Assembly (NCBI GenBank): GCA_029582155.1
Contig: CM055905.1
Coordinates: 3,213,920-3,277,919, forward strand
Direction of reading: 5' to 3'
Origin: Panopea generosa
Taxonomy: Eukaryota > Mollusca > Bivalvia > Adapedonta > Hiatellidae
DNA: 64,000 nt
Below the pieces are notes generated by a model. It was given only the letters and a program-made list of their open reading frames with translations. It was not told where the DNA came from and ran no database searches. Positions within the stretch are counted from its first letter, which is position 1. Each line of letters starts with the position of its first letter. Both the position numbers and the translations under genes were made by a program. Below, piece by piece: positions 22,262 to 35,700 of this stretch.

Positions 22262-23955
22262 GTAATCATATCAAGAGTGACACATAATGTACATGTGGTA
22301 ATAATAGCAACAAGTAAAACATAATGTGGTAATAGTTATCCCTAGAAACACTTAATGTAGTAATAATTATCTCTAGAGACACTTAATGTGGTAATAACTA
22401 TTCCTAGAGACACTTAATGTGGTAATAATTATCACTAGTGACACATAATGTGGTAATAATTATCACAAGAGACACTTAATGTAGTAATAATTATCACGAG
22501 CGACACATAATGTGGTAATGATAATCACAAGAGACACTAAATGTAGTTATCATTATCACGAGCGACACATAATGTGGTAATGATTATCTCTAGAGACACT
22601 TAATGTGGTAATAATTATCACGAATGACACATAATGTAGTAATAATTATCTCTAGAGACACGTTATGTGGAAACAACTATTCCTAGAGACACTTACATGT
22701 AATGTGGTAATAATTATCACGAGTGACACATAATGTGGTAATAATTATCACAAGAGACACTTAATGTAGTAATAATTATCACGAGCGACACATAATGTGG
22801 TAATGATTATCATAAGAGACACATAATATGGTAATAATTATCACGAGTGACACATAATGTGGTAATAATTATCCCTAGAGACGCATTTTGTGGAAATATT
22901 TATCCCTAGAGACACATACTGTAGTAAAAATTATCCCTAGAGACACATAATGTGGTAATAATCATCACGAGAGACACATAATGTGGTAATAATTTTCACG
23001 AATGATACATTATGTGGTAATATTTATCACGAGAGACACATTATGTGGTAATAACTATCACGAGAGACACATCATGTGGTAATAATTATCACGAGTGACA
23101 CATAATATGGTAATACTTATCTCGAGAGACACATAATGTGGTAGTCATTATCATGAGTGACACATAATGTGGTAATACTTATCACGAGAGATACATAATG
23201 TGGAAATAATTATCCCTAGAGACATATAATGTAGTAATAATTATCCGTAGAGACACATAATGTAGTCAAATTATCATAAGAGACACATAATGTGGTAGTC
23301 ATTATCACGAGTGACACATAATGTGGTAATACTTATCACGAGAGACACATAATGTGGTAATACTTATCACGAGAGACACATAATGTGGTGATAATTATCA
23401 CGAGATACAAATAATATGGTGATACTTATCTTGAGAGACACATAAAATGATGATAATTATCTTGAGAGACACATTACATGGTGATAATTATCTTGAGAGA
23501 CACATAAAATGATGATGATTATCTTGAGAGACACATAAAATGATGATTATTATCTTGAGAGACACATAAAATGGTGATAATTATCTTGAGAGATACATAA
23601 CATGCTGATAATTATATTGAGAGATACATAACATGGTGATGATTATCTTAAGAGACACATAAAATGGTGATAATTATATTGAGAGACACATAAAATGGTG
23701 ATGATTATCACGAGAGACACATAACATGATGATGATTATCTTGAGAAACATATAAAATGGTGATGATTATCTTGAGAAACACATAAAATGATGATAATTA
23801 TCTTGAGAAACACATAAAATGGTGATGATTATCTTGAGAAACACATAAAATTATGATAATTATCTTGAGAAACACATAAAATGGTGATGATTATCTTTAG
23901 AAAAAAATAAAATGATGATAATTATCTTGAGAGACACATGGTGATAATTGAGATA
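22262..23955. repeat. 31-bp tandem array (gacacataatgtggtaataa family)
   Basis: About 54 units of 31 bp with gacacataatgtggtaataa and ttatcacgag. Units in the last 550 bp form a variant subfamily (acacataaaatgatgat, ttatcttgag). The same family recurs at 43,783-44,232. No gene in it. Confidence 0.92.
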
Positions 23956-24526
23956 AATTGTTGTGTATGATTTACTAGTCAGTACTATGTATTAAGTGAT
24001 TTTAATATTCCTATCTTGCATATATAAATAATTTACCGAAGATTTACATAACCATACTTTTATATTTTGCAACAAATTAATGACAATAAAAGACAAGCGT
24101 CTGCACTGTTTACAATGTTCTTGTAAAAGTACTTATTATTGTTTCTGTTGCTATGGTAACCGTATCCTGTGGTTGAGACGGTTCCCGTGTATTATATATT
24201 ATTCTGTTTTTTACTAGGTTTTAGTCGAGTGTAATTTAATAATTGTTTCAATTCAATTTTCAAATAACGCTCGATGTGTAATATAAATAGGTTTTAGATT
24301 TGAAACGAAAATTAATTCCTAGCCGAAATGCCCTCGTTCAAATTTAATTAATGTAAGAAATTTTTTTTTAAAAAAAAAAAATTAAATCGACACTAGCCGA
24401 TGGCCTTTATTATGACCGAAGCGAACTTAAATATGTTTATGTTACACGTGTTTGTTTGTCGGTGTGAAATAGTGCGTTGATGTATGGAAGATTTCAAAAT
24501 TGATCGTTTACAAATATTTCATTTTT
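23956..24526. other. Unique AT-rich DNA
   Basis: No gene recognised. It lies downstream of the orphan minus-strand terminal exon, so its right end may be that gene's 3' untranslated region. A T run and an A run meet near 24,360-24,385. Confidence 0.3.
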
Positions 24527-24622
24527 TTAATTCTTAATGTACACAGCCTCTTTCTCACATCTACCAATACGTTCTCCTCCCACCGACACAACATCCATAT
24601 TAAATAGGACATTAAAGGTTGT
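24527..24622 (-). CDS. Probable terminal exon of an unidentified minus-strand gene
   Basis: Acceptor cttttcag followed by 31 codons and a stop: TTFNVLFNMDVVSVGGERIG then RCEKEAVYIKN. The amino-acid mix looks coding, unlike the AT-rich background. The frame matches a possible upstream exon at 25,121-25,186. The MDVVSV segment vaguely recalls the last strand of CBM4/9-like modules (compare FVDNVNLVVV in the neighbouring GH10-like gene), so a CBM-containing relative is possible but unproven. Function unknown. Confidence 0.4.
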   Translation of the reverse strand, partial: TTFNVLFNMDVVSVGGERIGRCEKEAVYIKN

Positions 24623-25120
24623 CTGAAAAGAAATTTGCATATTAAATATACAAAAAATGAATTATGTTTAAAAGAGGATAGACGACAATTTTGATCAAAT
24701 ATATATATATGCAAACTTTTAATTTCGTTTCTAATTCGAAAAAAGGCAGAGCTCTATCAAACGGTATCCTTGTTTGCAAATGTGTAATAGCATTAAATTT
24801 CATGAGATATAAGTTGTTTACTTTTTTACTTTATGAGGATTGCGAATGAATGAGTTAAAGGGTTCGGCCTAATAACCACTTTCTCATTAAAATTGTCACG
24901 TATTCATCAAACCACAAAAAGTCCTAACTTGCGTAAGTACTCAACCTGAAATATTGAAACTATTTTATTAGAAAAATCATAGATATTATTTGTATTTAAA
25001 TGTTATACAAACAAAGCTTATGCATATCAATGTGACAGCTGTTCAGAAAGAGATAATAATATTAACTTAAAATGAAATTGGAGCTTAAAGTGGATATTGT
25101 TTTTTGAGATGTTTACGTAC

Positions 25121-25186
25121 CTGTACTGTCACTGCTGGTGAAAAAGCTTGTATTTGATTTTTATATATTGAAATATATTTGACAAA
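25121..25186 (-). CDS. Possible exon preceding the orphan terminal exon
   Basis: Strong donor ACAG|GTACGTAAA preceded by an open frame QAFSPAVTVQ that joins the exon at 24,622 in phase 0. The acceptor (gtttag at 25,187-25,188) is a guess; another AG (caccag) lies closer and would give a 14-bp exon. The upstream half is AT-rich and reads poorly. Low confidence. Confidence 0.25.
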
Positions 25187-25874
25187 CTAAACTTATATTG
25201 ACAAAATGAAATTGAAATGTTTAGACAAATAACATTGGCACATGCAGCCTCATGCATTCATTATTGTAACTGCTTATTTTACAAGAGATTTTACTAAAAC
25301 GACCATGGTCTGCTGATCATGAGCCCATTTATATACATTTTAGTTTATAATTTGATTTAAAGCAAAAAAAAACAAAACATTTAATTGTTAATAATCCTAG
25401 TGACACAGGTACTTAACACAACCAACTTTCACCCGATTGTTTCTTAAAGAGGCCTCGCCTATATTGCCGATATTATTTTGATCTTAGCAGTAAGACTGCA
25501 CATTTATATAAAACATCTTTTATCATGGATATTATGTTCCATATCCTTTATTGTATAATGGCTTTGTATAGTAAATATCTTTAGTTCTGTTAACCAAATA
25601 CTAAATCACGTCCAGCGATAAAGTCACTCATTGGTTAGTATTTGGTTATGCTAAAACTTCGAAGAATAAAATGGAAAATGTCAAACTGTGTATTGACGAA
25701 TTTCTTATAAATAAGATAAACCACAAGGAAGGAATCAACTATTATCTTCAAATGGGACCTTCCTTCTTTTTTGTAATTCAATAAACGTTTCATCATTTAC
25801 TGAAGAGAAAGTTATAGTTGATGTATCTTTAAGATCAACTTGCTTATTTAAATGATCTATTTCCACTTACAATA
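25187..25874. other. Unique DNA, possibly decayed LINE
   Basis: No intact coding. The right part could be the more decayed continuation of the LINE fragment that follows, but I could not align any segment with confidence. Confidence 0.25.
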
Positions 25875-26409
25875 GATGAATCAAATCCATACAACTTGAG
25901 AAATAGAAATGATATTAACGCTTTCTAGACGAAAGGAAATTTATTCACGCTCTGTCACTCCCTCTGCAATTAAACTTTGGAATGATCTTTGAATTGATAT
26001 TCGAGAGTCAGTCTCTATTTCTATTTTTAAAAGGAAAATTAAAGATTTATTTATACCGCCTATTGTTCCAAAATAGTTCTTAATTGGAGACAGAAATATG
26101 CCCGTACTTCACGCACGCATGCGAAACAATTGTAGCAATTTAAATGCAGACCTATATAATAACCACCTACGTGACAATAATTCTTGCAGTTGTGGTAGCA
26201 TGTTAGAAAATGCTGAACATTTCTTATTCCAATGCAAGCTATATAATACTCAAAGGCTACAGCTGTTTAACAAAACAAGAAAATACCACCCATTAAATAC
26301 TTACAAGTTGTTTTTTGGAAATAAAAATCTAAATGAAAAAGAAAACGGTCATATGTTCTTAGAAGTACAAAAGTTTATTAAAAACTCTAAACGTTTCAGT
26401 CATAATTAG
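25875..26409 (+). pseudogene. Decayed non-LTR retrotransposon, reverse-transcriptase C-terminus
   Basis: The + frame reads NPYNLRNRNDIN, SVTPSAIKLWNDL, IRESVSISIFKRKIKDLFIP and then the open stretch from 26,098 with LHARMRNNCSNLNADLYNNH, followed by NSCSCGSMLENAEHFLFQC and KLYNTQR. This is the conserved tail of many LINE ORF2 proteins: the LR.R-x-VTPSAIKLWN segment and the C-x-CG-x(6)-AEHFLFQC zinc-knuckle-like end. Three in-frame stops (after DINAF, WNDL and PIVPK) show that it is dead. The 5' part is missing. Confidence 0.85.
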
Positions 26410-26619
26410 TTTCAACTATTTCATGTCCCTAGATGTTAATATGAGACTCGGGCGGAATCACGGGGGTATCATCCTTTTTGAGAGTACAGTCAATAATAAC
26501 TTTTATTTTGTCATTTATTTCTATAGTTAATTAATGTGTTTATATACCTTGTTTTTCTTTAATACATTATTATAATCACTAAAATTCAAGTAAAATATTT
26601 ACTGTTTTTTTCTTTGAAT
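26410..26619. other. Probable LINE 3' end
   Basis: Short unique stretch after the LINE frame containing gagactcgggcggaatcacg, plausibly its 3' untranslated region. No clear poly(A) tail or target-site duplication was found. Confidence 0.35.
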
Positions 26620-26638
26620 GTGTGTGTATATATGTGTG

Positions 26639-26702
<64 letters not shown>

Positions 26703-26712
26703 CGAGTGCGTG
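26620..26712. repeat. (TG)n/(TA)n microsatellite
   Basis: TG-rich and TATA-rich dinucleotide run with a core of about 25 TG repeats. Open frames across it on the minus strand are artefacts. Confidence 0.95.
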
Positions 26713-27401
26713 TGCTCGTATGCATGTATAAGTGAGTGATATGCTTGTTCGAAAGTATATGTCTTTGTTTGTATGGACAACATATCGTCACTTTAATTTG
26801 TATGTGCATTTTGACGCATTGGGGAGGGCTAATACTAATGTTGTTAAAACTTCTAGCCCAACCCTTTTGCATTTAATTCGTTATTGGTGTTACAAATTGG
26901 TGTTACAAATTGATGTTTTGAACATTTTTGAAATATCATTAAATTAAAGATTAGAAGTTTAAAAGGGACTCCAACAGAGAAATGACCACTCTTGTTCCTT
27001 ACAATAACTTTACAACATCAGAAGGCTTAACATAATTTAGAGTCAACCATTAAACAGATCCACCTAGAATTTGACGTGTTACATGCTCTTCAGTACTTCA
27101 TTCATGAAAATATTAATATACTCAGAAAATGTGTTTGTCAGTAAAAGAATGTTGTCTGCTAGAAAAAAAAACCCTCGATATCTTGGCAGGCTGAAAGCTA
27201 TTAACACTGTATTTTACATTATCTTAGCTTGCATTGGGTCCACAATGTCGTCTCCCACGGGCATTTAACACCTCATCGATTGAACAAATATGTTTAATTG
27301 CTAGCTGGCCGGTATTTCACTGATACGATACCTGGGTTTTAAGAATTGAGATATAAGCGTCCATACTAAAACGAGATTAAAGTTTAAATATGTTCTTGAG
27401 T
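26713..27401. other. Unique DNA, no gene recognised
   Basis: Two + strand open frames of 71 and 65 codons occur (26,732-26,947 and 27,071-27,268), but neither has domain similarity, a convincing start or splice sites. Confidence 0.35.
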
Positions 27402-27758
27402 AGCCTGATTTATCAATAATACAACATGACGTCTAATAAATAATACAACATTACACCTGATTAATAATACAACATGACGTCTAATCAATAATATAACATG
27501 ACGTCTGATTAATAATACAACATGACGTCTAATTAATAATACAACATAACGTCTAATTGATAATACAACATGACATATCATTAATATTACAACATTACAT
27601 CTCATTATTAATACAACATGACGTCTAATAAATAAAACAACATGACGTCTGATAAATAATAGAACATGACGCATAACTAATAATACAGCATTAAACCTGA
27701 TCAATAATGCAACATGACGTCTAAATAATAATACAACATGACGTCTAATTAATAATAC
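27402..27758. repeat. 24-bp tandem array
   Basis: About 15 copies of a 24-bp unit with acaacatgacgtctaattaa. Since 24 is a multiple of three, a minus-strand frame of 131 codons (RRHVVLLI repeats) stays open; it is not a gene. Confidence 0.9.
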
Positions 27759-27764
27759 ATGTAA

Positions 27765-28255
27765 AACAAGCACAATCACATAAATACAAGTAATCTACAA
27801 CCACATGTACTGTAAAACAAGCAATCTACAATCACATGTACTGTAAAACAAGCAATCTACAATCACATGTACTGTAATACAAGTAATCTACAATCACATT
27901 CCTGTAATACAAGTAATCTACAATCACACGTATTGTAACACAAGCAATCTACAATCACATGTACTGTAATACAAGTAATCTACAATCACATTCCTGTAAT
28001 ACAAGCAATCTACAATCACACGTATTGTAACACAAGTAATCTACAATCACACGTACTGTAATGCAAGTAATCTACAATGACATGTACTGTAATGCAATTA
28101 ATTTACAATCACATGTCCTGTAATACCAGTAATCTATAATCACATATACAGTAATACAATTAATCTACAATCACATGTATTGTAATACAAGTAATCTACA
28201 ATCACATGCACTGTTATACAAGTAATCTACAATCACATGTTCTGCTATACAGATG
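27765..28255. repeat. 31-bp tandem array (acaagtaatctacaatcaca family), short copy
   Basis: About 16 units with acaagtaatctacaatcaca and tgtactgtaat. This is the array at the left edge of gene copy A. The same family, much expanded, lies left of copy B (45,495-51,015), and both end in the same junction, acagatgaaattaacgttc. Confidence 0.92.
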
Positions 28256-29635
28256 AAATTAACGTTCATTAGAAAGGTAATACAATAACACAACATGTAT
28301 ATGAAGTAAACTTTAGTAATATGTATAATATTGATGACGTGCATTAAGACAGTAAGACATACAGTGAAATAGGTGAGTTCGTTGTATAATAAGTATATAG
28401 GAAATGAGACGACGTATGTACTACAACATATCTTAATAATTCAAAAGCGATAGACATTATTTCTATCCAGGTCTAATGAAATGATTTTTAAATTTAAATT
28501 ACATTTTTTCATTATTTATTTCTTAAAAAAATATTTTATTGAAAGATCCAATGAGTGAAAAAGGCAAAGATAATGACACTGTCACTTAAATCTTCTACCA
28601 AACCAGGTTTACAGATGTCTCAAAATATCTTATCAGCTAGAGTTCAACTTTTGTAATGTATATGACTTAATACGGAAAGTAGAACAAAATTAAACCGATT
28701 TGCACTTAACGATTTGGAAATAAGATTCCCTATCAAAGTTATAAATAGTTATTATGTTCTTATACCATACAACTTAACAAGAAGATTATCTGTAGTAAGA
28801 ATTTTGCATACTTTTCTTATTTGACCTCTGTATGTTGAGCTGTTGACACATACTTTGAGCATAAAAGTGAAATTGAAAGCAATTGATGCCAGTCTTTTAT
28901 AACTAATAATAAACTCTGTATTATGTTATGTTTGTTTAAAGTAATGTCGCTTGTTAGAGCATGGCTATTACAATTGTAAACCTTCAATGGTGTTTGGTAT
29001 TGGTTTAATTACCGAGAGATAGAGTGCTTCATCAGAAGACATATACTACGTACCTGGTAAGTATGTTGTTTTCGTGTTCTGCTTAAACTGAATATACATT
29101 CTATCATGCAGTTATTAGTTTCATGGGAAGTGTTACAAAGTATAGAGTTAACATTACGGTTTATGCGGAATTATTGGTGGACCGGTTCATGTACGAACTT
29201 ACACGTTTGCCTTGAACAGTCCTATCTATATCTTTATCGTAGATTGACTTAATAAGTATATCACGATGTTTAAGAATGCAATCAGTTATTCTAAAATAGT
29301 GACTTAGTTTTTAACCGGGATGTGGAACGTCACGTCAACTGATTAAATACCAAACTATTGACATTATTTCTGTACTCAATTCAGTTCAAAGTCGTGTCCA
29401 TGTTGGACTCAATTTCTTAATATATCAGTCTAAGATAAATTCGACCAAAATCGTGTTTCCTATTGTGTAATCAGACGATCATCAGATGGCATACTTGTGT
29501 CTATTCACGTACACCAATGCTTATCATTGCAATGGTGCACTTCATTTAAACTACAAACCAGACAGTCGTCTTAGATAAAGTTCGGTCATTAAGTCCTAAA
29601 TATCCTTAAATGGAAAACTAGGTACTTCTTTCACC
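28256..29635. other. 5' flank of gene copy A
   Basis: Unique DNA upstream of the TATA box of copy A, closely matched by 51,008-52,772 upstream of copy B except for a roughly 370-bp insertion in B. No exon recognised. Strong conservation between copies reflects recent duplication and may include the promoter. Confidence 0.6.
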
Positions 29636-29641
29636 TATAAA
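29636..29641 (+). promoter_or_regulatory. TATA box, gene copy A
   Basis: TATAAA about 90 bp upstream of the exon 1 ATG, implying a 5' leader of about 60 bases. The equivalent TATAAA is conserved at 52,773-52,778 in copy B. Confidence 0.55.
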
Positions 29642-29727
29642 TGCCTGATAACGGCGTAATTGTTCGTCAGTTGTCCATAACAGAGCAGCTTAGTTTTTTT
29701 GGTAATATACGTTCGCACAACACTGAG

Positions 29728-29746
29728 ATGAAGGTTTACAAAACAA
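29728..29746 (+). CDS. Copy A exon 1 (start codon, signal peptide start)
   Basis: 19-bp coding part, MKVYKT plus one base, with strong donor ACAA|GTAAGT. The upstream ATG at 29,641 opens a longer frame in copy A, but in copy B that frame is stopped early, so the shorter start shared by both copies, which yields a proper signal peptide after splicing, is preferred. Confidence 0.75.
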
Positions 29747-32700
29747 GTAAGTTTTACAATTGCATGTATTTGCTAAACATATGGAACATGTACGATTTGA
29801 CTCTATACTTATATTACAGATTGTATAGTTGTTAATTCATCAACATTTTATCTAATTACATACTGAACGGAACAGCTAACCCGTCACTTTTGTATTTCCA
29901 ATATCTTTGTTAAAATATTGAGAAGCGTTTAAAAGTTCTATGCGACATTAAGATACAATTATGTCTTGATTTTACATGACCTAAATGTTCCTTCTGATCC
30001 AAGTCAAAGTTTCAAGAAAATTGCTTTGATATGTTGTGAGAAACTACATAAAACTGTAATGTACATAAAATGTTAGGTGGCGGGTTGGCTGTTCTGTTCA
30101 GTATATTGTAATTTAATATGCGATATGCTATCGTCCAAGACTTTCATGACACCAGCCCAATTTATTAATTTTTATTTTATTTCAGAGATATCACTCCTGT
30201 GTGCTGTGTTTCTGTTTTGTGTTAGAAAAGCTGGTAAGTCTTTCAATGTAGCCATCTCTGTTTTGCTATTCAAGTTATGTGTTTGCATAAACTACAAAGA
30301 TTGATGTATGGCAGAATCAAATAGGTTGCACTTCAGCTCATCACAGCTTTATTCACGTCAATGACAGCGATTGTGCATATTTCATTTTGTTGCTACAGTA
30401 ACCAGGTAATTTATATTGTACTATAATATCAGACGGTTTAACCGTACAACATTCAATTTTAAGAACTTTACTGAATTCGTTATGATCATCCGTTTATAGT
30501 TATATTGAACAATAATAAAATATAAGGTAATCGTACATATTTCATTATAAATAACTATTTGTAAGTACTCTGACAAATAAATATAAGACATACTTAACGT
30601 TCTATTCATTCATAAAGGCGTAACTTAGGTATGATATTTACAAATATATATTTGTACACGTCAAAGAAGAATACATACGGCTGCTTTCTATCGTATTGTA
30701 CTTTACATTATTAATCTTATTTATATTGATGGTTTCTGAAAATGTTGTTCTACGGTATGGCTTAAAATGTAGATAATAATCATAGATATGATATTGACAT
30801 ACTAACTGATCAATTATCGTCAATCAAATTCAAGTTATGACAGACGAGCGCCTTACTGATTCTTATTGTAGGCCTTGTTGCGCCATTCACTTCTTCATTC
30901 ACACCATCGGGACTGATTTGTGTGAGATCCAACTTTTTAGTTTTTTATGTAAAGTTAATTTAGTATACGGGGGCTATCAAGAAGTATTCTTTACGCTTGT
31001 TAGATGATTGGTTCATATGCACTTGCTTGTCTTTTGACAGAAACACTGACATGCTACCATTGCTTAAATGCCACGCTAATCTCTGACTGTCAGACTGAAA
31101 TGGATTGCGGATCAGGAGAGGTAAATGGAATGTTTCATAACAAGTTTATCAACTTAACCAATATTGTTACCAGCAGCACATTTAGATAGAACTCAAATAA
31201 GCAAAGCTATGGTAAATGTACATCGGTATGTAAACCTGTGCTATTGAATAAAGCTCACGTCAGAACTATGAAGTAATCGTTATATGTAAACCAATGACTG
31301 GAGCTCACACCAGAAACTCTACGGTAACACCACTAAAGAGGGCACTTCTTAAAATGTATATAAAAAACTATAATCTACATGTACAAAAGTTAATCTACTT
31401 TGATAGAATCCACGCAGTAACTTGGAGAACAATTGGTTCTCGATGACACACATTTTACAATGTTCATGAAGATTGTTGTTATATGTTATCATCACATACG
31501 TTTAAATGTATCAATAAATGCCAATGATGCTTTTGTTCGGTGTCAACAGGTGTATCTCGCCATGTCAGATCAACAATATAAGGCGATCACTGTGTTTCAT
31601 TTTTTAACCTAAATAATACAACCAACACTCTTATCTTACGTGTATACTTATCAGCAATATGACAAATCGTTACTGAACACTGTGGTGTATTTATTACTGT
31701 AAGATATGTATAGCGTTTGTTCTTTAAGTCGATAACGGGAACTAAGACAATGCCATTGATGGATATACTGACATGTATGTGCTCTGTTTCGAATATTTGT
31801 TATAGCACAACTTTTTAAGATTTAGCTTAACATTTCACACTGATTGACTTAATTTTTCATCTTTACAAAGCTCACACAGGCATTTGGAAAATCAACTTTA
31901 CATTTTTAGCCAAACTGGTTGTAAACAGTGTTTTTTTTAACCGTTACGTTTATCAAGCACTAACTTGTATTATAATCATGAAAAAAAACTTCTTTATGTT
32001 CAATATTACCACTGGTTGGTTGATAATGTGCCTTATGGAAATTCATTTTTGATCAAATGCTTGTAGAAAACTTCCATGGTTAAAATGGCCGTCTGTTTTT
32101 ATACATGCAATTATGCTGCATTTCGTGAATGAGAATAGATTGCTCTGCTCCAGTTTTATCCATTCTAATTTCAACATGAGGGGAGTGAAATGCAAAGCTT
32201 TGCGGAGTAAAACCTCAGCGGATAAGTAACATACTGGAAGGACAGTTTAATCCATACCTTGAGGACTACCTTGTATTTAATACACATATATTTTGGACGT
32301 GCTTCTTTTCTTTTGAAATATTTGTTTTTGGTCAGTTATTATTGACAGTTCAGTATTTGTGTTAAGATTAAATTTGCCATTAAGCATTTAGATTTATATT
32401 TAAAATCGCATTAGAATCACTGTTAAAATGAGCAATTGCACTCCACCCGAGGAGTACGTTAATTATATTTTTGAGAATATTGTTCTGGAACTCCTGTATG
32501 AGGTAAGGGTAACATTTTAGACCGATTTGGTTTTTGCTTCAGGATCATCTCTGCATAAAAGAACAGCAAGTTACTCCAGCTTTTAAGGCAAAATTTAGAA
32601 ACAATATTTGTGCTAGTTTGAATGACACGTATACCTTACTTAAGTCATGTAAGCTTGAAAGCAATTGCTTAAATCAATGAACACGTTTGTTTCACAGATT

Positions 32701-35700
32701 ATAACATATTTATTTTATTATGAAGCAAACAATCTGAAACACATTCATGAATTAGTAGAATATTAATATCAGTTTTAATGGAGTTTCGTATTTTTGTAAT
32801 CCGGAACACGTCGTGTAACATCGTGTTCTGATAGGTATCGATTTATGGGATTGTCATTTACTTTGTCAGTTTGAGACAGAAGTTTAATTCTGTGCCAAGG
32901 TTTTATTTCTGCCACGTTTCAACTTAAATTTCAAAATAATCATTTATTCAACCATCACATTTAAATGCGTTCAAATCCCACTGAAACTATTTATATGCAT
33001 ATACTGATAGCTCTTCATGTCCCGTTTATGCATTTTGTGTTGGACTCTGAATGGTCTTCTATTTCTGGTATGGGTTGTTTATCTTTGTGACCATAACGTG
33101 ATTTTTCACATTTTCTCAACAAATATTTACAATCACTAAATGCACTTTTCATTTCATCTGAATATATTTCTTTACTGAAAGGAATCAATTAAGATAGTTC
33201 ATCTTCTTTCAATATCTCGGCATTGGCAGGGTAACCCTCTTGCATTTCCATCTTTTGACAGCCGACGATACTTTCTTCTTCCAAAAGCAAGACCAAATGG
33301 AGAATATAATGAAAAAACAACAACAACAATAGCCACACACCTACATAAAAAACTCAATAAAATACACAAACTAACAAATAAAGCAGGACAAAATCAAAAC
33401 ATGATAACTTTGAAATTGAAAAATAAACAACAAACTCATTTTGTAATATTTCATTTCATGACGTAGTGTGTTTCATTCATGGTGGTAACCTCGGTTACCC
33501 TGCTATTATCTGACAGATAAATTAGACATCTGCAACAAGTTGAAATATATTTTTAAATACCAATTGCTATTAATAGTTGTATTATATTAAAATTATTTTT
33601 TCAATTATTGCAATTGTTTCTCTATATCATTCCTAGTTTAATCAGCGTATGTATACCATTAATTAATTGACATTGTATTTATTTTTTAACTTCAGTCATG
33701 TTTTATGGATCTAATACATACGTCACAAGGTGTCCGATATTCTCTGGGATGTCGCAACGATCAGGTATCCATTTACTTATAGCTACATCATAAACATCGC
33801 ATTCAAATGTAGGATTAATCTGAAGACCAAAACTCTTATTCTAAGAAACTTTTGTAGAACAGGCAAAGTGTATATCAAGGTAACACATATCTACCTGTTT
33901 CTGCTTTAATATGGCATGTAATACCTTTGACCCTATTCATAAGTTTATGTATTTGATAAAACGGAAACTGTGTGCGTTTTTGTCTCATTCTTTATAGAGG
34001 TGATCTGAAAATAATGTGATAAAACGATTTTTACATGCGTCCACATTTATTAGTGATTTTATTAACTATTTGGCAATTGTAAAATGATGATCTGCAGGGC
34101 CTCGCATATTATATTTTTGCCAACTCATTTAATAAGTTTAATAATACAAAAGAAATCATATAAGATCATATTTGTATTTGTTAAGACTATGACATGTGTA
34201 CAAAGTTATTTTTAATCTATACGTTTTATGTTCAATAGCATTGTCCCAGTAACGGTAATACCGGGTCAATTGTCGGACGTTCTGTGTCAACACAGGATAC
34301 AGATAACTGCCAAGAATGTTGTCCAATTACAAGATGTAACAAGAAACTTTGCTCCAACGGTAATTATAATTTGTCCAATTACTCAGAAGATATATATCGT
34401 TAGTTTCTTCTTGTTATTTAAATCGTTGTTGCTAGTTTTTACTCCTTGGATTTAATGTGACAGATTGCCCTGTTATCCATTGAAACACATGTCATGGACA
34501 GTTCAGCGTGTGATTGTGTTACTCCACCAGTTTCTAGCTTAATTTTAAATACAGAATGATGTAACAGTGTATATGTACAGCAAGGAGTTATAAACGGGTT
34601 TGTCGTATTGAAATCAATTCAGTTTAAAGTTAATCTTTCGTTTTTATTACCGACTATACCACCCTTGTTTATCAGTGTGGATCTTAGGATATCATCTAAG
34701 TTATTAGTTATAAGAGCTATCATTTTATGCACAGAGATGTTACATGTAATATGAAACGCTTCCAAACATTCGAAAGTATGCGAGCTATTGTTCAAACATT
34801 CATGAGATGTCCAATACTTATTCTTAAACTTACTTCAAACTGTATTTGATAAATTCACTGTTAAAACAAAAAAATTAACACGCCACTTCTGTGACCATAT
34901 AAATTATATTTAGCTGAAACAACAATGTTATGCGATATATACATGTTGTAAAATGTGTCACATATCGTTATACATGTATAATGGAAAATGGAAAGAACAG
35001 CATCCTCTAAATATTTTTTTTTAAATGGGAAAAATGTTCAATTGCACTAACACTACAGGATATAAAGTACATAATAAATGAGCAGCACATTTACTTTATT
35101 TCCTTGCCGACTTCCAGATGTCACGTGTACAGACAGTACAGACATGAACTGTGAAACAACCAACGCCATGATAGATATGTGCATAGATACACACCACGTC
35201 AAGAAATTGTGCAGACAATACTGTGGACTTTGTAGTTTGGGTAATGTAATATAACACATACACACAACATATGTGTACATGTAACAATACCCTTTTAGAA
35301 AATGCTTAATATAAAAATGGCACTTTGAATTATAGATAAACTGTGTTATATAGATTATTTAATTTATTGTGTTGTAAAAATAAAATTTCTTAAAGTAAAA
35401 TACAATAATAACATTTCACCAGACCAAACATTTTGACTGGCCATAGTAAATCGTATTCTTTGCAAAGCACATTTGGATTTTGGCATGTTTTACGACAAGT
35501 CATGCACTATTTTCTTTACAATTTGACCATGGGTTTTCAAGTTATTTTTTAATTAATATTGACTTAACGTTATCTATTTTAACCACAAGAGGTACGTCTG
35601 TGATACGCAGCATGTATATTCAGTGCAAAGATTTCCACAAAAAATGCAGTTAATGTTTATTATATATATATATATGTATATAGAGAATACCGTGGTAGTA

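Noticed and set aside
27384..27779. 131-codon minus-strand frame (RRHVVLLI repeats)
   Set aside because: Product of the 24-bp array.
29641..29835. Upstream ATG frame of 64 codons overlapping exon 1 of copy A
   Set aside because: In copy B the equivalent frame is stopped early, and it does not lead to a signal peptide; the ATG at 29,728 is shared and fits the spliced frame.
31551..31610. Possible extra LU exon after cag ([16 protein letters not shown])
   Set aside because: The joined frame stops soon after, the copy A donor position is not GT, and the exon at 33,696 continues the LU domain correctly from exon 3 without it.
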